Assembly (NCBI GenBank): GCA_009930155.1
Contig: RZYX01000009.1
Coordinates: 1 to 39,451, forward strand
DNA: 39,451 nt
Direction: 5' to 3'
DNA from: Clostridia bacterium
GTDB lineage: Bacteria > Bacillota_A > Clostridia > Oscillospirales > Acutalibacteraceae
Each line of letters begins with the position of its first letter. The stretch's first letter is position 1. Under the pieces are notes generated by a model that did no database searches, was not told where the DNA came from, and was given only the letters and a program-made list of their open reading frames with translations. The translations under genes were made by a program, and so were the position numbers. Positions 21,445 through 30,063 of this stretch are shown here, in pieces.

Positions 21445-22109
21445 CAAAGCACCTCCGATTTAACAAAAGCCATAATAGCATTACTAATTTCTTCTATTGC
21501 AAGAGGATTTTCACCGTCAGAGCACGCAACATACTTCCATCCTAGCTTTTCTGTTGCATATAGTGCTGCTTCTCTGCAAGATTTAAGGTACTCAACATTA
21601 CATTCATGCACATCTTTTTTGACTTCATCTCCGCCATATCTGCTTGTCATAAGCCTTTGAGATATTTCAATCGGCATATCAAGGTATATTACAAGGTTTG
21701 GCTTTGGTATTCCAACTTTGTTATATTCAAAATCCTCAAGCCAGTCCAAATACTCTTCCCACTTATCTTTAGGGAGCTTAACCATTTGATGTGCTGCATT
21801 AGAAGTTGTGTATCTGTCTGCCAATATAAGTGTGCCTTTTTCATAATCATGTTTCCATTTATTTGTAAAGTTTGCAAATCTATCAACTGCATAAAAAGTT
21901 GATGCAGCGTATGCATTAACATCCTGTGGTGATGTACCAAACTCGCCAGCAAGATACATTTTGACAAGTGTACTGGATGGACTTTCATAATCTGGCAACT
22001 TAATTTGCATTATATCAACACTTTGATTACTCAAAATATTTTTTAATATTTCAACTTGAGTTGACTTTCCGCTTCCATCTAGTCCCTCAATTACAATAAG
22101 TCTTTTCAA
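21444..22109 (-). CDS. tmk: Thymidylate kinase (TTG start)
   Basis: This enzyme phosphorylates dTMP to dTDP. The P-loop GLDGSGKST is at residues 9-17 and the DRY motif at 98-100 (LADRYTTSN). A basic lid region follows near MTSRYGGDEVKKD. At 221 residues it is slightly long, with an insertion around DKWEEYLDWLEDFEYNKVG, as in some Clostridia. The start is TTG at 22107-22109 with AGAGG 7 nt upstream; there is no ATG alternative. It is the first gene of the minus-strand run down to the folate cyclo-ligase and is divergent from the tandem ThyX gene, so dTMP synthesis and use share one intergenic region. Confidence 0.94.
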   Translation of the reverse strand: MKRLIVIEGLDGSGKSTQVEILKNILSNQSVDIMQIKLPDYESPSSTLVKMYLAGEFGTSPQDVNAYAASTFYAVDRFANFTNKWKHDYEKGTLILADRYTTSNAAHQMVKLPKDKWEEYLDWLEDFEYNKVGIPKPNLVIYLDMPIEISQRLMTSRYGGDEVKKDVHECNVEYLKSCREAALYATEKLGWKYVACSDGENPLAIEEISNAIMAFVKSEVL

Positions 22110-22170
22110 AATAGTACCTCTTTAATATATTTTGTAATTTAAAATAACATTATGTCATATTTAGTAAGCT

Positions 22171-22199
22171 ATTATATCAAACTATGCGGTAATTTACAA
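22171..22199 (-). promoter_or_regulatory. Likely sigma-A promoter for tmk
   Basis: On the minus strand TTGTAA (22199-22194), 17 nt, TATAAT (22176-22171). The leader to the TTG start is about 55 nt. Confidence 0.65.
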
Positions 22200-22246
22200 G
22201 TATAAAGTCCTTCTTAATCTTTCTTAAAATGTTATGTCCATAACGC

Positions 22247-22275
22247 TTGCACCCTTTTATTAAATATGATAAAAT
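22247..22275 (+). promoter_or_regulatory. Possible promoter for tandem thyX
   Basis: TTGCAC (22247-22252), 17 nt, TAAAAT (22270-22275). The minus-thirty-five is weak. It is the best candidate in the 219-nt gap between divergent tmk and thyX; nothing else recognisable lies in that gap. Confidence 0.5.
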
Positions 22276-22328
22276 ATGCGTTGATAATTACAATTTTTTT
22301 GGATAAAAATAAGGGAGATTTGCAAACT

Positions 22329-23711
22329 ATGAGTAATTCCAAAGTTATTATTGTCGGAATAAGTGATTGTGGAGAAAATATTTGTGCTGCATCTGGAAGA
22401 ATATCAACTCAAGCAGGAAATTGCGAAGAAATTTTGGAGCGTTCCACCGACATTCATAAAAATGCAAATCTTATCAATAAAGTTACTGCTTCTGGACATA
22501 ATTCAACCGTAGAGCACATAATGTTCAACCTTGCTTTTCAAGATGTTTCTGCTGTTGTTGAGCAGTTTATGATTGAATTTAGACTTGCATCATTCACTGT
22601 AAAATCAAGGCGTTATGTTGATTTTAGTAACATGGGTTACTATGTGCCTGATTTTAATGACAAGGCTTTGGAGGATAAATACAGAGCTCATATGAACTAT
22701 CTATTTGGTGAATACCAATACTTTTTAGATAACGGTATTGAAAAGGAAGACGCTCGTTTTGTTCTTCCATATTGTCTTCATAGCAACTTTTTTTGTTCTC
22801 TAAACGGCCGTGAACTTTTGCATGTTTTACGAGCTATGCTGTATGGCAGAGGTAGCAAGTACCCAGAAATAAAAAATATTGGCACACAGCTTTTAAAGCA
22901 AGCAAAGCAAAAAGTAGAAGGAATATTTATCGATTTTGAAGAGCGTTCCCAAAAATCAGCAGAAAAAGATGAGATTATGCTTGATTTCATCGGAGCGGAA
23001 ATATGCAAAAACAACGACACTACAGCTCTTACTGAGCTTTTATCATATACACCTGATGCGGAAAAATGCGTTGCAAAAAACGCACTCATTACATATGCTC
23101 AACTTTCAAGTGATGAGGCTGAAAAAATAGTGTCTGATAATGCTGTTAAAAATAAAATTATTGAAACTGTTATTAAATCTACACGCCCAAGACCACTTGA
23201 AAGCGTGAACTTTACATTTAGGCTTAACAATGTTTCACTGCCATGCCTTACTCACTTTGCAAGGCACAGAATGCAGTCCCTTGATATCCCACCGCTTACC
23301 AAAGCAAGGCGTGAAAAATATATTATTCCAGAATCAATCAAAAAAAATTCAGAACTTAAAAAAAGATATGATACTGCTTTTAAAAAAAATGCAGAAATTT
23401 ATAAAGACTTGCAGACAAAAAATATTGCAGAAGAAGTATTAGTATATTATCTGCTGTGTGCAAGTACAGTTGATTTAGTTGCAACTTTAAACGCAAGGGA
23501 GCTTATGCTTTTGTTTGGGCTACGCACCTGCACCCGTGCACAATGGGAAATTCGTGAGTATGCTATTCAAATGCTATATGATGTTAGAAAAGTTGCTCCA
23601 AATATATTTAATTTATATGGTCCAAGCTGCTATCTTTATGGTTCTTGCCCTGAGAGTGTAAAGTTCACCTGTGGCAGAGCTGGAGAAATGAAAAAGTTCT
23701 TTAAGGCTTAA
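22329..23711 (+). CDS. Tandem two-domain FAD-dependent thymidylate synthase (ThyX-like)
   Basis: The protein is 460 residues from ATG at 22329 (GGGAG 11 nt upstream), about twice the usual ThyX, and holds two ThyX-like domains. Domain 1 (about 1-205) has SGHNSTVEH (55-63), a ThyX core reduced to R85..S88..S93..RY96, YYVPDF, ARFVLP (142-147) and NGREL (159-163). Domain 2 (about 285-460) keeps RHR..S (312-317), NARELMLLFGLR (388-399) and a cysteine-rich tail (C434, C440, C448). ThyX makes dTMP from dUMP with methylene-THF, NADPH and FAD. The two halves have lost different motif parts. It is divergent from tmk and ends in a strong terminator. Activity is likely but unproven. Confidence 0.85.
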   Translation: MSNSKVIIVGISDCGENICAASGRISTQAGNCEEILERSTDIHKNANLINKVTASGHNSTVEHIMFNLAFQDVSAVVEQFMIEFRLASFTVKSRRYVDFSNMGYYVPDFNDKALEDKYRAHMNYLFGEYQYFLDNGIEKEDARFVLPYCLHSNFFCSLNGRELLHVLRAMLYGRGSKYPEIKNIGTQLLKQAKQKVEGIFIDFEERSQKSAEKDEIMLDFIGAEICKNNDTTALTELLSYTPDAEKCVAKNALITYAQLSSDEAEKIVSDNAVKNKIIETVIKSTRPRPLESVNFTFRLNNVSLPCLTHFARHRMQSLDIPPLTKARREKYIIPESIKKNSELKKRYDTAFKKNAEIYKDLQTKNIAEEVLVYYLLCASTVDLVATLNARELMLLFGLRTCTRAQWEIREYAIQMLYDVRKVAPNIFNLYGPSCYLYGSCPESVKFTCGRAGEMKKFFKA

Positions 23712-23719
23712 ATCTTACA

Positions 23720-23756
23720 AAAAAATAGCTAATGTCTTTGACATTAGCTATTTTTT
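23720..23756. terminator. Bidirectional terminator between thyX and copZ
   Basis: A 17-bp perfect stem (23720-23736 with 23740-23756, 3-nt loop) has A-run/T-run ends on both sides. It serves convergent thyX (plus) and copA-copZ (minus). Confidence 0.92.
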
Positions 23757-23787
23757 ATTTTTATGTGGTTTTTATAAAATTATTAAT

Positions 23788-24006
23788 CTATTCCTGCTCC
23801 TCTATTCCTATTACATCAAAGCCTGCATCTAAAATTGCACTTTCGAGTTTTTTATTTGAAACAGGCTTACTAATTTGAACTATTACATTTTCTGATTCTA
23901 TACTTGCTTGTGCATTATTAACACCATTAATAGCCATTAAAACACTCTCTACTCTTGATTTGCAGTGTCCACAGCTCATGCCATCTATGCTAATTATTTT
24001 TGTCAC
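23788..24006 (-). CDS. copZ: Copper chaperone CopZ-like (GTG start)
   Basis: A 72-residue single heavy-metal-associated domain with the metal-binding M-x-C-x-x-C motif as MSCGHC (residues 10-15). It should carry Cu(I) in the cytosol and hand it to the CopA ATPase. The start is GTG at 24004-24006 with GGAGA upstream, and the gene begins 2 nt after the copA stop, so the two are co-translated. No CsoR or CopY regulator gene is adjacent. Confidence 0.93.
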   Translation of the reverse strand: MTKIISIDGMSCGHCKSRVESVLMAINGVNNAQASIESENVIVQISKPVSNKKLESAILDAGFDVIGIEEQE

Positions 24007-24008
24007 TT

Positions 24009-26252
24009 CTAATTCTCCTTGTCTTTTATAGCTTTTTTTCTAAGTCTTAATGAGTTGGTGACAACGCTTACAGAACTTAGCGACATTGCAGCTGCTGCAA
24101 TCATTGGGCTTAGCAATGTTCCGCCAAAAATATGCAAAACACCCGCCGCAATTGGTATTCCTATTATATTGTAACAAAATGCCCAAAAAAGATTTTGTTT
24201 TATTATTCTTAAAGTGTTTTTACTAAGTTCAATTGCTTTTGGAACAAGCGTCAAATCACCGCCCATAAGAACTATGTCCGCTGAATCAATTGCAACATCT
24301 GTGCCATCGCTCATAGCTATGCCTACATCTGCTCTTGCTAAGGCTGGAGCATCATTTATGCCATCACCAACCATTGCAACTATTTTGCCCTGCTCTTGAA
24401 ACTTTTCTACCACGCTTGATTTGTCGGCAGGCAAAACATCAGATATAACATTATCTATCCCAACTTGACCCGCTATTGCAATTGCTGTTTTTTTGCTATC
24501 ACCTGTAAGCATTACAACTTCTATTCCAATTGACTTTAGGCGTTTTATTGCATTTGCACTATTTTCTTTAACACCATCTGCAACAGCAATAACCCCAAGC
24601 AAGCTTTCATTTTCTGCTACATAAACAACAGTTTTACCTTCAGATGAAAGTCTTTCATAGTCTTTTGAATACTGCGATACAACAATTTTGTTTTCTTTCA
24701 TAAGTGCTTCATTTCCAAGCAAAACCTTTGCAGAGCATACAATTGCACTTATCCCCTTACCCAATATCGCATTAAAACTTTCGCTTTGCTGCACTTCTAA
24801 TCCCTGCTGCTTTGCTTTTGAAACTATTGCCTCTCCCAGTGGATGTTCACTGCCTTTTTCTGCTGATGCGGCAAGAAAAAGCAATTTATTTTCATCTATT
24901 GAAATTATTTCTGACACCTCAGGTTTGCCATTTGTTATTGTGCCCGTTTTATCCAAAACTACTGTATTAAGTTTGTGTGCAGTTTCAAGTGCTGTTCCAC
25001 TTTTTATTAATATTCCGTGCTGTGCACCCGCTCCTGTTGCAACCATTATTGCTGTAGGAGTTGCAAGCCCTAGTGCACACGGGCAAGCTATAACAAGCAC
25101 TGATACAAATATTGTAAGTGCAAACGAAAAGCTTTCACCTGCAAAAATCCAGCCCGCAAAAGCTACAATCGCTATTGCAAGTACAACAGGTACAAAGTAC
25201 CCCGAAATTTTGTCTGCAAGCCTTGCTATTGGTGGCTTTGTTGATTGTGCATCTTCCATTAGATTTATTATTTGTGAAAGGACAGTGTCGTTTTGCGGTT
25301 TTGACACCTTAAGTTTTACTGAGCCATTTTTGTTAGATGTTCCGCTAAACATTTTATCTCCAACTTGCTTTTCAACAGGTATACTTTCACCTGTAAGCAT
25401 AGATTCATCAACACTTGTACTTCCGCTTATAACTTCTCCGTCTGCCGCAATTGCCATGCCAGGTTTTACTATAATTATATCTCCAACAGATAATTCACTT
25501 GCCAAGATTTCAAGCTCTGTTCCGTTTTTTTCAACTGTTGCTGTTTTGGGAGAAAGCTCTATGAGCCTATATATTGCATCTGTTGTTTTTGATTTGCTTC
25601 GAGCTTCTAGGCTTTTGCCAAGCAAGATAAATGTAAGTATCAAACCTGCTGATTCAAAGTAAATTGCATGCACTGCCTCATTATTCCCCTGTGCAATTTG
25701 CGTTAACGAATACAAGCTATATATAAAAGCTGTGACGGAGCCCATTGCCACAAGAGTATCCATGTTAGGGCTTGCATGAAATGCAGCTTTTGTACCAGAC
25801 ACAAAAAACTCTCTGGAAATTATCATTATAGGCAATGTTAAAATCATCTGGATAACTCCAAAGCCAATGGCATTTGCCATAGGGCTTATAAACTGCGGCA
25901 ACGGAAGACCAATCATATGACCCATTGAGACATATAAAAGTGGCACAGCAAAGCAAACAGCAACTATAAAGCGTGTTCTTGCCTCTTGCCCTTTTGATTG
26001 CATTTTTTTGTGCTGTTTCTCCCTGTCCTGCTGTTGCTGTTCATTTTGTGGAGTAAACCCTGCCTTTGCTATAGCAAGTTTTATATCTGACACCTTTGCT
26101 GTTTTCTCGTCAAATACAATTAACGCACGATTTGTTGCAAGATTTACAGATACACTTTGTACACCGTCTATTCTGCCAACAGTTCGTTCCACCGCACTTG
26201 AACAAGCAGCACATCTCATTCCTTCAATTCCTATGTTTAATTCTCTTATCAT
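24009..26252 (-). CDS. copA: Cu(I)-exporting P-type ATPase CopA
   Basis: P1B-type ATPase that exports copper across the membrane. It is 747 residues. One N-terminal metal domain carries C14-x-x-C17 (GMRCAAC). Eight membrane segments are predicted, and the transmembrane CPC motif is at 390-392. The phosphorylated aspartate is D434 in DKTGT, the P1B HP motif is H470-P471, and GDGINDAP is in the hinge. A Q/K-rich linker (71-88) joins the metal domain to the first helix. The start is ATG at 26250-26252 with GGAGG 5 nt upstream. CPC together with CopZ supports copper as the substrate, although silver is also possible. Confidence 0.95.
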   Translation of the reverse strand: MIRELNIGIEGMRCAACSSAVERTVGRIDGVQSVSVNLATNRALIVFDEKTAKVSDIKLAIAKAGFTPQNEQQQQDREKQHKKMQSKGQEARTRFIVAVCFAVPLLYVSMGHMIGLPLPQFISPMANAIGFGVIQMILTLPIMIISREFFVSGTKAAFHASPNMDTLVAMGSVTAFIYSLYSLTQIAQGNNEAVHAIYFESAGLILTFILLGKSLEARSKSKTTDAIYRLIELSPKTATVEKNGTELEILASELSVGDIIIVKPGMAIAADGEVISGSTSVDESMLTGESIPVEKQVGDKMFSGTSNKNGSVKLKVSKPQNDTVLSQIINLMEDAQSTKPPIARLADKISGYFVPVVLAIAIVAFAGWIFAGESFSFALTIFVSVLVIACPCALGLATPTAIMVATGAGAQHGILIKSGTALETAHKLNTVVLDKTGTITNGKPEVSEIISIDENKLLFLAASAEKGSEHPLGEAIVSKAKQQGLEVQQSESFNAILGKGISAIVCSAKVLLGNEALMKENKIVVSQYSKDYERLSSEGKTVVYVAENESLLGVIAVADGVKENSANAIKRLKSIGIEVVMLTGDSKKTAIAIAGQVGIDNVISDVLPADKSSVVEKFQEQGKIVAMVGDGINDAPALARADVGIAMSDGTDVAIDSADIVLMGGDLTLVPKAIELSKNTLRIIKQNLFWAFCYNIIGIPIAAGVLHIFGGTLLSPMIAAAAMSLSSVSVVTNSLRLRKKAIKDKEN

Positions 26253-26338
26253 CTTATCCTCCGTTTTGCTTTGTTTTTTATTTTATCCGCACATTTTTTA
26301 AAAGGCAGTGCGTAAAGTTTGTATAATTACTTATGACT

Positions 26339-26347
26339 ATTATACCA
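26339..26347 (-). promoter_or_regulatory. Extended minus-ten promoter for copA
   Basis: On the minus strand TGGTATAAT reads as a TG-n-TATAAT extended minus-ten, with no good minus-thirty-five box. Transcription would start about 80 nt before copA. I see no clear CsoR- or CopY-type operator palindrome around it. Confidence 0.5.
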
Positions 26348-26372
26348 CTTATATAATAACTTAAAACAAAAT

Positions 26373-26412
26373 AAAAAAGCAAGCAGACTTTAGCATCTCG
26401 ACAAAGGTCTGC
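26373..26412 (-). terminator. Terminator after mazF
   Basis: On the minus strand GCAGAC-C-TTT pairs with AAA-GTCTGC (26412-26403 with 26391-26383, one bulged base). It is followed by TTGC and six T (26378-26373). It lies 94 nt past the mazF stop; the gap also has a second weak CTGCC/GGCAG pairing (26452-26489). Confidence 0.7.
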
Positions 26413-26505
26413 CACTTTTTGGCTCACGCTTATTCTAGAGTATGTTCAAGTCTGCCCTTAAAATCTAAGATGATATTTAGTAAAGGCAGTAATTTTACCG
26501 CACCT

Positions 26506-26859
26506 TTAGGTTATCTTTAGCCCAAAGCTTACCGATAAAGCTTCATTTATCCTATTCATGTCGTCAATAGCCAAGGTTCCCATTCTTTCTTTCAAACGCT
26601 TTTTATCAATAGTTCTTACCTGTTCGAGTAAAACAATAGAATCTCGGGCAAGTCCGCATTCATCAGCATTCACCTGAATGTGTGTGGGCAGATTGGTCTT
26701 GTATTTTTGGCTTGTGATTGCTGCTGCAATCACTGTGGGGCTAAATTTGTTGCCCACATCATTTTGAACTATCAGCACAGGTCTTACACCGCCCTGTTCG
26801 GAACCTACTACGGGGCTTAAATCCGCATAGTAAATATCTCCCCTTTTTACTGTCATCAT
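26506..26859 (-). CDS. MazF/NdoA-type endoribonuclease toxin, no adjacent antitoxin
   Basis: Sequence-specific mRNA interferase closely resembling B. subtilis NdoA (EndoA): KRGDIYYADLSPVVGSEQGG is nearly identical. Catalytic residues match R25 (GVRPVL) and T48 (AAITSQ) when counted from the second Met. The protein is 117 residues from ATG at 26857-26859, which has GGAG 8 nt upstream; the second ATG is also possible. In B. subtilis the antitoxin ndoAI lies just upstream after alr. Here the upstream 154 nt hold no antitoxin-sized gene, and the next gene is a lipoprotein. The acpS-...-mazF order is otherwise conserved. Confidence 0.94.
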   Translation of the reverse strand: MMTVKRGDIYYADLSPVVGSEQGGVRPVLIVQNDVGNKFSPTVIAAAITSQKYKTNLPTHIQVNADECGLARDSIVLLEQVRTIDKKRLKERMGTLAIDDMNRINEALSVSFGLKIT

Positions 26860-27013
26860 TAATCACTCTCCGAAGTAATTTGAATTGCTAATACTATTTT
26901 TGCCATTCAAATTAAAAAATAAACACTACTGTTACAATTTTGGGGAGCTTATTTTTTTTATTGCGTCGGGAGTAACGCATTTTCTTAACCAATCTACTAT
27001 CCATTATATGTTT

Positions 27014-27544
27014 TTATTGCTTAGATGCTATTGATTTTATGTTCGAAAACTCTGCTGTCATACCAACCTTTGGGACTTCAATTTTATTTATAAAGCCCGT
27101 TTCATCACTTTGAGTTATTATAAAGCCACCTGAATCTATACTTCCCTCATAAATCCAGTTTTTATCCTTTTTAGTAACTTTTAAGCCATCTGAGTTTACA
27201 AGTTCTGAAGATGCCTGAGTCATAATTTGAGCAAAAGACGCATTTGGATATTTTGATAAATCCATTTTATAATCCATATCTTTAAATTTAAGACTGCATT
27301 CATCATGTGTTTTTGAAATTATAAAGCCTTTTATCTCCTCGGGCGTATAAATCTCTATTTGAGTTTCTTCAAAATTTTGTTGAATTATATGGCAAGTTAT
27401 TTCAACATCGTTAAAATTTATTTTTACATCCGCCTCATAACTTGGAATTATTGCAGGAGGAGTGGACTCGCTTTGCTTATTTTTACACCCCATAAATGCA
27501 AAAATAAAAAGGAGTGCCAATGTAGCACTCCAAATTTTTTTCAT
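27014..27544 (-). CDS. Lipoprotein, possibly LolA-like (YdcC position)
   Basis: From ATG at 27542-27544 (GAGGTG 6 nt upstream) the protein is 176 residues. It has a signal peptide and lipobox AFMGC; C20 would be lipidated and hold it on the outer face of the membrane. The mature part is a beta-rich pattern of short strands ending ...VPKVGMTAEFSNIKSI, reminiscent of LolA/YdcC-like folds. The gene sits where B. subtilis has ydcC, between acpS and the mazF locus. There are no catalytic motifs. The start lies 13 nt after the nnr stop, so it is in the same operon. Confidence 0.8.
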   Translation of the reverse strand: MKKIWSATLALLFIFAFMGCKNKQSESTPPAIIPSYEADVKINFNDVEITCHIIQQNFEETQIEIYTPEEIKGFIISKTHDECSLKFKDMDYKMDLSKYPNASFAQIMTQASSELVNSDGLKVTKKDKNWIYEGSIDSGGFIITQSDETGFINKIEVPKVGMTAEFSNIKSIASKQ

Positions 27545-27557
27545 ATACAACACCTCA

Positions 27558-29102
27558 TTACTCAAAATTTGAAAGCAACAAAGGTAATTCATTTATCATA
27601 TCTGTTGGTGTCATTCCGCGCTTTGACAGCTTTCTTGCCGACTCATCGCCTGCCAAGCCTTGAATAAACACTGCCGCAACTGCTGCGCTGCCAGGCTCTA
27701 ACCCCTGTGCAACAAGACCGCCCATGATTCCGCTTAGAACATCTCCGCTGCCACCACAAGCCATTCCTACATTGCCTGTGCGGTTTATGTATGCTCCGCT
27801 AAAATCTGGTGATGCAACAACTGTCCCTGCACCCTTTAGCACAACTGTTACTCCGTAGTTTTGTGAAAAGCTTTTTGCAATGCCTAATCTGTCGTTCTGA
27901 ACCTCTTGTACCGTAACATTACAAAGGCGTGCCATTTCACCAGGATGCGGCGTTAATATGATTTGTTCTTTTGCTGCTTTTAATATATCTATATTATCGC
28001 AAACAGCATTTATTCCGTCCGCATCAATAATTACAGGACATTTGGCATTTATTATTATTTCATTCACAATATATTTTGTATCGTCATTTACCCCAAGACC
28101 ACAACCTATTACAACTGCTGTTGCGTTTTTTATTGCATTTAAAAGCATAGGGGTTGCAGATTTTGAAAATGTTCCGAGCTTGTTTGTGTCAAGAGGCATT
28201 AGCAGTGGTTCTGTAAGATGAGGTGCTATAGCACTATATGCCTTTTCAGGGAAAGCGGCAGTTACAAGCCCCGCACCACTCCTAACCGCAGAGTTTGCAG
28301 CAAAGCAAGCCGCACCTGGCATTGTGTAGCTTCCACAAATGCTAATTACTTTTCCAAAATCACCCTTGTTAGCACATGGATTACGAGGTGAAAAAAGTTT
28401 GTTTATATCACTTACATCTGCTGTAAAGCAAGTGTTTGAAACCATATCATAACACTCATCAGGTATGCCTATTTGTACTATAACCGTCTTCTTGCAATAC
28501 CCCGAAGAAGGTTGCAGTGCATGTGCTGGTTTAAGCGTTGAAATAGCTATCGTATAGTCCGCCTGTACGCACTCCCCAAACACTTCTCCAGTGTCTGTAC
28601 TAACCCCGCTAGGAACATCAATTGCATACACCGTTGCCTTTGAATTTGAAATCATTGAAAATACATCTGCGATTTTCTGCGTTGGCTGTCCATAAAAACC
28701 GATACCGAATATGCAGTCAACTAATATATCAGAATCTTCTATTTTTTTGCACGCAACTACATATTCTGTGTCAAGCCTATAAACAGGTATGTTAAGCTTT
28801 TTTACCCTTGTAAAATTTTCAACTGCATCAGGAGCTTTTGGAGTGCCAGAAGCAAGAACAACGCACACATTAAGACCGTTTTCAAAAAGCTTGCGTGCAA
28901 TTACAAAACCATCGCCTCCGTTTTTACCTTTACCACAAACAATAGTTATTTTACTTTTTGGGTTTAAGTTTGCGTCCTCATTTTTAAATATAAATCTGGC
29001 ACAGGCAGAACCAGCGTTTTCCATAAGTCGTAAAAAATCCATGCCCATATCATTTGCAAGGTTTTCAACTTCCCTTATCTGCTCCGCATTTAAAATTTTC
29101 AT
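27558..29102 (-). CDS. nnr: Bifunctional NAD(P)H-hydrate epimerase / dehydratase
   Basis: This repair enzyme for damaged NADH/NADPH hydrates has two domains in 514 residues. The N-terminal YjeF epimerase (about 1-215) has CGKGKNGGDGFVIAR (56-70), which lines the epimerase pocket. The C-terminal ADP/ATP-dependent dehydratase (about 235-514) has the ribokinase-like fold, TPHPGEMARL, and the catalytic GGSGDVL with D454. GGSGDVL replaces the more usual GTGDVL by a single residue. The start is ATG at 29100-29102 with GGAGG upstream, 10 nt after acpS. Confidence 0.95.
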   Translation of the reverse strand: MKILNAEQIREVENLANDMGMDFLRLMENAGSACARFIFKNEDANLNPKSKITIVCGKGKNGGDGFVIARKLFENGLNVCVVLASGTPKAPDAVENFTRVKKLNIPVYRLDTEYVVACKKIEDSDILVDCIFGIGFYGQPTQKIADVFSMISNSKATVYAIDVPSGVSTDTGEVFGECVQADYTIAISTLKPAHALQPSSGYCKKTVIVQIGIPDECYDMVSNTCFTADVSDINKLFSPRNPCANKGDFGKVISICGSYTMPGAACFAANSAVRSGAGLVTAAFPEKAYSAIAPHLTEPLLMPLDTNKLGTFSKSATPMLLNAIKNATAVVIGCGLGVNDDTKYIVNEIIINAKCPVIIDADGINAVCDNIDILKAAKEQIILTPHPGEMARLCNVTVQEVQNDRLGIAKSFSQNYGVTVVLKGAGTVVASPDFSGAYINRTGNVGMACGGSGDVLSGIMGGLVAQGLEPGSAAVAAVFIQGLAGDESARKLSKRGMTPTDMINELPLLLSNFE

Positions 29103-29112
29103 AAGTTACCTC

Positions 29113-29481
29113 CTAAAGCTTGTATGCCACAACTACTGCCATTGCATAGATTTTTGTATGTGTAATGCTCAGGTCAAAGCTTAATTTTTTTTCATCTGCA
29201 AGTTGTTTTGCACTTCCGCTAAGCTTAAAATATGGTTTGCCATATTCATCATGCATAACTTCAACTTCGCACATACTAAAGCCACTAATACCACAGCCAA
29301 GAGATTTTCCAAAAGCTTCCTTTGCACAAAAAGCCGCCGCAACGCTCTGTGCAGGCATTCCCTTTTCAGCAAAACAAATCTTTTCGCTAGGCCCAAAAAC
29401 TTTGTCTATAAAGCCTTTTCTCATCATGGACTTTTTTATCCTTGAAATCTCGACCATGTCGACTCCGCTCGTTAATAGCAT
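29113..29481 (-). CDS. acpS: Holo-[acyl-carrier-protein] synthase
   Basis: AcpS transfers 4'-phosphopantetheine from CoA to acyl carrier protein, switching on fatty-acid synthesis. From ATG at 29479-29481 (GGGGTG upstream) it is 122 residues, the family norm; the longer open frame to 29514 adds an unrelated hydrophobic stretch. The Mg-binding residues are D8 (GVDMVEI) and E55 (FCAKEAFGKSLG), with the usual SITHTKIYAMA near the end. It is the first gene of the acpS-nnr-lipoprotein-mazF operon. Confidence 0.95.
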   Translation of the reverse strand: MLLTSGVDMVEISRIKKSMMRKGFIDKVFGPSEKICFAEKGMPAQSVAAAFCAKEAFGKSLGCGISGFSMCEVEVMHDEYGKPYFKLSGSAKQLADEKKLSFDLSITHTKIYAMAVVVAYKL

Positions 29482-29696
29482 TAATGACACCCCACAAAAA
29501 ATCATTTTGTACATACATTAAATATAAATTAAATAATTAATAAAACTATATATAATCACAAATAAATCAATAATAAAAATCACCTTAAAAAGCTTAATAA
29601 TAAAGCCTTTTGCCAAAATATTTTTCAAGAATATTAGTAATTATTATATCATATCCTTACATATTTTTCAAATTATGTCGCAATCTAATTTAGCTG
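29482..29696. other. AT-rich gap between divergent acpS and pheST
   Basis: This stretch carries no gene. It is very AT-rich and must hold the acpS promoter, but I found no convincing box pair on the minus strand. The plus-strand pheST promoter starts immediately after it. Confidence 0.5.
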
Positions 29697-29725
29697 TTGA
29701 ATTATTATAATTTTTGTGTTATAAT
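29697..29725 (+). promoter_or_regulatory. Sigma-A promoter of pheST
   Basis: TTGAAT (29697-29702), 17 nt, TATAAT (29720-29725). Transcription should start near 29732, giving a leader of about 330 nt that contains the T-box. Confidence 0.8.
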
Positions 29726-29770
29726 TCGTCTACATTAACTAATGTTATAAAACTTATTAGTTTTAAACGC

Positions 29771-30017
29771 TTTGACGGAGAGAGTAAGTTTCTTTGCATC
29801 GTGAAGAGAGAGTGTGTCGTTGGCTGTAAGCACACTTACGGTTTGCAATTACTGAAGTTCACTCCTGAGCGGTCTTGCTGAAGCTTTATTTGTTGTAGGC
29901 TTGAACGATTTGCCGGCGTTAACGGTTTTGAGAGTTTGTTTTGATATTCAACAAAACAAAAATCAGGGTGGTATCACGGAGATTTTGTCTTCGTCCCTTT
30001 TGGGGCGGAGGCTTTTT
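29771..30017 (+). promoter_or_regulatory. T-box riboswitch, Phe specifier, controlling pheST
   Basis: This leader senses uncharged tRNA-Phe and prevents termination when phenylalanine is short. Stem I is framed by GGAG (29777-29780) and CTCC (29862-29865), with an AGTA bulge at 29783-29786 and the specifier TTC (Phe) at 29858-29860. The conserved T-box AGGGTGGTATCACGG is at 29965-29979; its TGGT can pair with an ACCA tRNA end. The terminator is 29987-29997 with 30002-30012 (11 bp including G-U pairs), followed by TTTTT at 30013-30017. The gene downstream is pheS, which agrees with the specifier. Confidence 0.95.
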
Positions 30018-30063
30018 ATTTTTTTTACTACTCTTATTAAAATATTTGTGAAGGGTGATTTTT

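Noticed and set aside
24688..25662. Long plus-strand frame (324 codons) opposite copA
   Set aside because: It is a mirror frame of a well-conserved P-type ATPase; it is low-complexity, without a ribosome site or motifs.
26860..27013. Possible short antitoxin gene upstream of mazF
   Set aside because: I found no frame with a ribosome site, start and CopG/MazE-like sequence in the 154-nt gap.
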